From Gammaproteobacteria bacterium (GTDB lineage: Bacteria > Pseudomonadota > Gammaproteobacteria > Steroidobacterales > Rariloculaceae), in contig JAFGNC010000516.1 of assembly GCA_016927175.1 (NCBI GenBank), positions 1-6,823 of the forward strand: a DNA stretch of 6,823 nt, read 5' to 3'. The position numbers and the translations under genes are program-made. The notes under the pieces are model-generated. The model was not told the DNA's origin. It made no database searches and saw nothing but the letters and a program-made list of their open reading frames with translations. Each line of letters opens with the position of its first letter. The stretch's first letter is position 1. Shown here in pieces: positions 5,163-6,823 of the stretch.

Positions 5163-6230
5163 TTACTCCGCCGCGGTCAGCGTGAACTCGGCGAGGTTGC
5201 CGCTGCGGCTGCCCGCGGGATAGGAAAAAAGCTCGCCGTCCACGTGCACCGCTACGCCGTCGGCATTTCCGAGCAGCACGTCGATCGGCGGCCGGGACGT
5301 GAAGCTCGCGGAGGAGCCGGCTCGCCCCAGCCCGTAATAAAGCCGCTCGTCGTCCGGGCCCGTGATCTCGGCCCACGAGTCCTCGACGAAGCGCAGGTCG
5401 ATCGCCAGCTCACCCGGCACGGCCGCGTCCTCCGCCCGCTCCGACGCCGACTCGGGTGCAGCGGGCCGCGCGGGCTCTGCCACGATCGTGGACGGAGCAG
5501 CGTCCGCGGCACCCGCCGCACCGCCGGCAAGCGCCGCATTTTCACCCGGCGCCGCACCGTCCACCAGCGCCGCACCGTCGTCCGGCGCCGCACCGTCGTC
5601 CAGCGCGGCACCGTCGTCCAGCGCCGCACCGTCGTCCGGCGCGGCACCCTCGCCCCGCGCCGCGCCGTCGGCCGACGCCGCGCCATCGGTCAGCGCCGTA
5701 CCCGCCACGTCCGTCGGTTCCGCCGCGTTCCCGGCGGGCGCCTCGCCGCCCGCGGCGGGTGACGCCGCGCCCGCCGGCTGCGTCGGCGCGCTCTGCGCGC
5801 GCTGCGGCGTCGGCGACTCGGATGAGCCGCCGTAACGAAAGAGCAGGAAGCCCCCGATCAGCACGACCGCTGTTGCCGCAATGGCCCACGTGCCGATCTG
5901 CCGCTCCGGCTTCTGGCCGATCGAATGCCGTGCGCGCACGACCGGGTCCTCGTCGCCGTGCCGGCTCCGATAAAGCTCCAGCACTCTGCCCGAGTCGAGG
6001 CCGAGGCAGTCGGCGTAGTTCTTCAGGTAGCCTTTGACGAAGACCGGCGCGCCGAGCGCATCGAAACGCTCTTCCTCCAGCGCCCTCAGAAACTGCGGCT
6101 CGATCCGCAGCGCCTCGGAGACCTCCAGCAGGGACAGTTGCCGCGCCTCGCGCGCCGCGCGCAAGGCTCTGCCGACACTCGCCGGCTCCGGATCCTTCCG
6201 CGCCGCCGCCGCGGCATCATCGTCGCGCAT
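5163..6230 (-). CDS. rodZ: Cell-shape scaffold protein RodZ
   Basis: RodZ is a single-pass inner-membrane protein that links MreB filaments to the periplasmic elongation machinery and helps set rod shape. The 355-residue product has the family order. A cytoplasmic HTH-type (Cro/C1-like) domain at about 17-80 includes GRALRAAREARQLSLLEVSE and FVKGYLKNYADCLGL. A basic juxtamembrane stretch at 99-111 is followed by a transmembrane helix at about 113-132 (GTWAIAATAVVLIGGFLLF). A long Ala/Gly/Pro/Asp-rich periplasmic linker (135-270) carries an expanded hexapeptide repeat, and the C-terminal beta-rich domain (273-355) includes LRFVEDSWAEITGPDDERLYYG. The ATG at 6230 overlaps pilW by 14 nt and has no clear Shine-Dalgarno, so it may depend on coupling. 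A GTG at 6281 would add 17 Ser/Arg-rich residues and extend the overlap to 65 nt; it is less likely. Unusually, hisS rather than ispG follows. Confidence 0.95.
   Translation of the reverse strand: MRDDDAAAAARKDPEPASVGRALRAAREARQLSLLEVSEALRIEPQFLRALEEERFDALGAPVFVKGYLKNYADCLGLDSGRVLELYRSRHGDEDPVVRARHSIGQKPERQIGTWAIAATAVVLIGGFLLFRYGGSSESPTPQRAQSAPTQPAGAASPAAGGEAPAGNAAEPTDVAGTALTDGAASADGAARGEGAAPDDGAALDDGAALDDGAAPDDGAALVDGAAPGENAALAGGAAGAADAAPSTIVAEPARPAAPESASERAEDAAVPGELAIDLRFVEDSWAEITGPDDERLYYGLGRAGSSASFTSRPPIDVLLGNADGVAVHVDGELFSYPAGSRSGNLAEFTLTAAE
5523..5684 (-). repeat. 18-bp minisatellite encoding a hexapeptide repeat in the RodZ linker
   Basis: Nine tandem 18-bp units encode residues 183-236 of RodZ: GAASAD, GAARGE, GAAPDD, GAALDD, GAALDD, GAAPDD, GAALVD, GAAPGE, NAALAG. 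The consensus is G-A-A-(P/L)-D-D. The five central units are the most alike at DNA level (plus-strand core GCCGCACCGTCGTCC), which points to recent copying by slippage or unequal recombination, while the outer units have drifted. Being a multiple of three, changes of copy number keep the frame. The region lies in the periplasmic linker between the membrane helix and the C-terminal domain, so copy number would alter the length and negative charge of the tether. Confidence 0.9.
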
Positions 6231-6823
6231 CGCGTTCGAACTGTCGTAGCTGGGCGAGCTCCGCGGACTCCGGGAATTCACTGCGCAGCCGGGCTGCGCA
6301 GCGCTCCGCCGCCGCCGGGTCCTCGAGCCGCTGCTCGATGTTGAAGCACAGCAGCAGAATCTGAGCGTCAGGCTCGCTGACGTCGGTGTAGCGCTGCAGG
6401 AAGGCGCGCGCCTGCAGGTAATTCTCCTGTTGGTATGCGAGCTCCATCATGCCCGACAACGCCTCGGGGAAACGCGCGTCCTGCGCCAGCGCCGCGCGAA
6501 AGTACTCCTCCGCCCGCTCGGGCTCTCCGGCGCTCATCGCGCAGACGCCGGCATTGCTCAGCGCCGCCGCCGGCGTCGGGTAGCGAGGATTGTCGGCGGC
6601 GCGCCTGAAGTAAGGCTCCGCATCGTGCCACCGATCGCGCCGACACAGGAACACGGCATAGCTGTTGGCCGCGGCGCCGTTGCCAGGCTCGAGCTGCGTT
6701 GCCCGCCTGTAGTGCCTTTCGGCTTCCTCCGAATTACCGAGCTGGTCGTAGGCGAGCGCGATCGCGCTGTGAGCGTCCGCCAGCCGCGAGTCCTCCTCGA
6801 GAGCGCGCTGGAGCTTCTCGAGC
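6217..6823 (-). CDS. pilW: Type IV pilus biogenesis/stability TPR protein PilW (PilF) (partial, N-terminus outside window)
   Basis: The first complete codon is at 6822, and 201 residues to the TGA at 6217-6219 are visible. PilW/PilF is an outer-membrane lipoprotein pilotin needed for PilQ secretin assembly and pilus stability. Compared with the roughly 250-residue family, about 50 residues are missing, including the expected lipoprotein signal. The visible part consists of tandem TPR helices: LADAHSAIALAYDQLGNSEE (14-33) with AERHYRRATQLEPGN (34-48), ANSYAVFLCRRDRWHDAEPY, ALSNAGVCAMSAGEPERAEE followed by YFRAALAQDARFPEAL, MMELAYQQENYLQARAFL, and ILLLCFNIEQRLEDPAAAER. The assignment rests on these repeats plus position directly before rodZ, where pilW/pilF normally sits in Gammaproteobacteria. 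Its end overlaps the rodZ start by 14 nt. Whether type IV pili are made cannot be judged from this window. Confidence 0.92.
   Translation of the reverse strand, partial: LEKLQRALEEDSRLADAHSAIALAYDQLGNSEEAERHYRRATQLEPGNGAAANSYAVFLCRRDRWHDAEPYFRRAADNPRYPTPAAALSNAGVCAMSAGEPERAEEYFRAALAQDARFPEALSGMMELAYQQENYLQARAFLQRYTDVSEPDAQILLLCFNIEQRLEDPAAAERCAARLRSEFPESAELAQLRQFERDARR

Noticed and set aside
3939..5762. Long plus-strand open frame antisense to hisS and rodZ (607 codons)
   Set aside because: It spans two unrelated minus-strand genes. Its striking RRT/VVRRRT repeats are just the complement of the RodZ minisatellite, and no family or ribosome binding site is visible.

Overview
The window is a stretch of very G+C-rich bacterial chromosome in which every supported gene lies on the minus strand. 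Read in the direction of transcription (right to left), the order is pilW (5' end outside the window), rodZ, hisS, yfgM, bamB, der, a spacer of about 266 bases, and then the 5' end of a MetX-type O-acyltransferase gene that runs off the left edge. The pilW-rodZ-(ispG)-hisS-yfgM-bamB-der order is a known conserved cluster of Gammaproteobacteria. Together with the high G+C content and the protein sequences, it suggests a high-G+C gammaproteobacterium outside the enterics, perhaps near the Xanthomonadales or Steroidobacter-like lineages. The lineage guess is inference only.

The six right-hand genes look like one operon. pilW/rodZ overlap by 14 nt, rodZ/hisS are separated by 6 nt, hisS/yfgM by 52 nt (holding a G+C-rich hairpin), yfgM/bamB overlap by 4 nt (ATGA), and bamB/der are separated by 16 nt. 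The products belong mostly to the envelope and translation: a type IV pilus pilotin/stability factor, a cell-shape scaffold protein, histidyl-tRNA synthetase, a Sec-translocon-associated membrane protein, the BamB lipoprotein of the outer-membrane beta-barrel assembly machine, and the double-GTPase ribosome-assembly factor Der.

To the left of der, the spacer at 273-538 holds three tandem copies of a 28-bp unit, each centred on a short inverted repeat, and a small A+T-richer island that may carry the promoter for the acyltransferase gene. That gene appears to start at a TTG codon behind a good ribosome binding site. Its N-terminus resembles the serine/homoserine O-succinyltransferase branch of the MetX family.

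I see no mobile element, CRISPR array, tRNA/rRNA gene or novel defence-like system. The most unusual points are an 18-bp minisatellite encoding a hexapeptide repeat in the periplasmic linker of RodZ, the absence of ispG from its usual place between rodZ and hisS, and the 28-bp repeats downstream of der. Several reading frames have in-frame extensions upstream of the likely start, and long antisense open frames are a by-product of the base composition.
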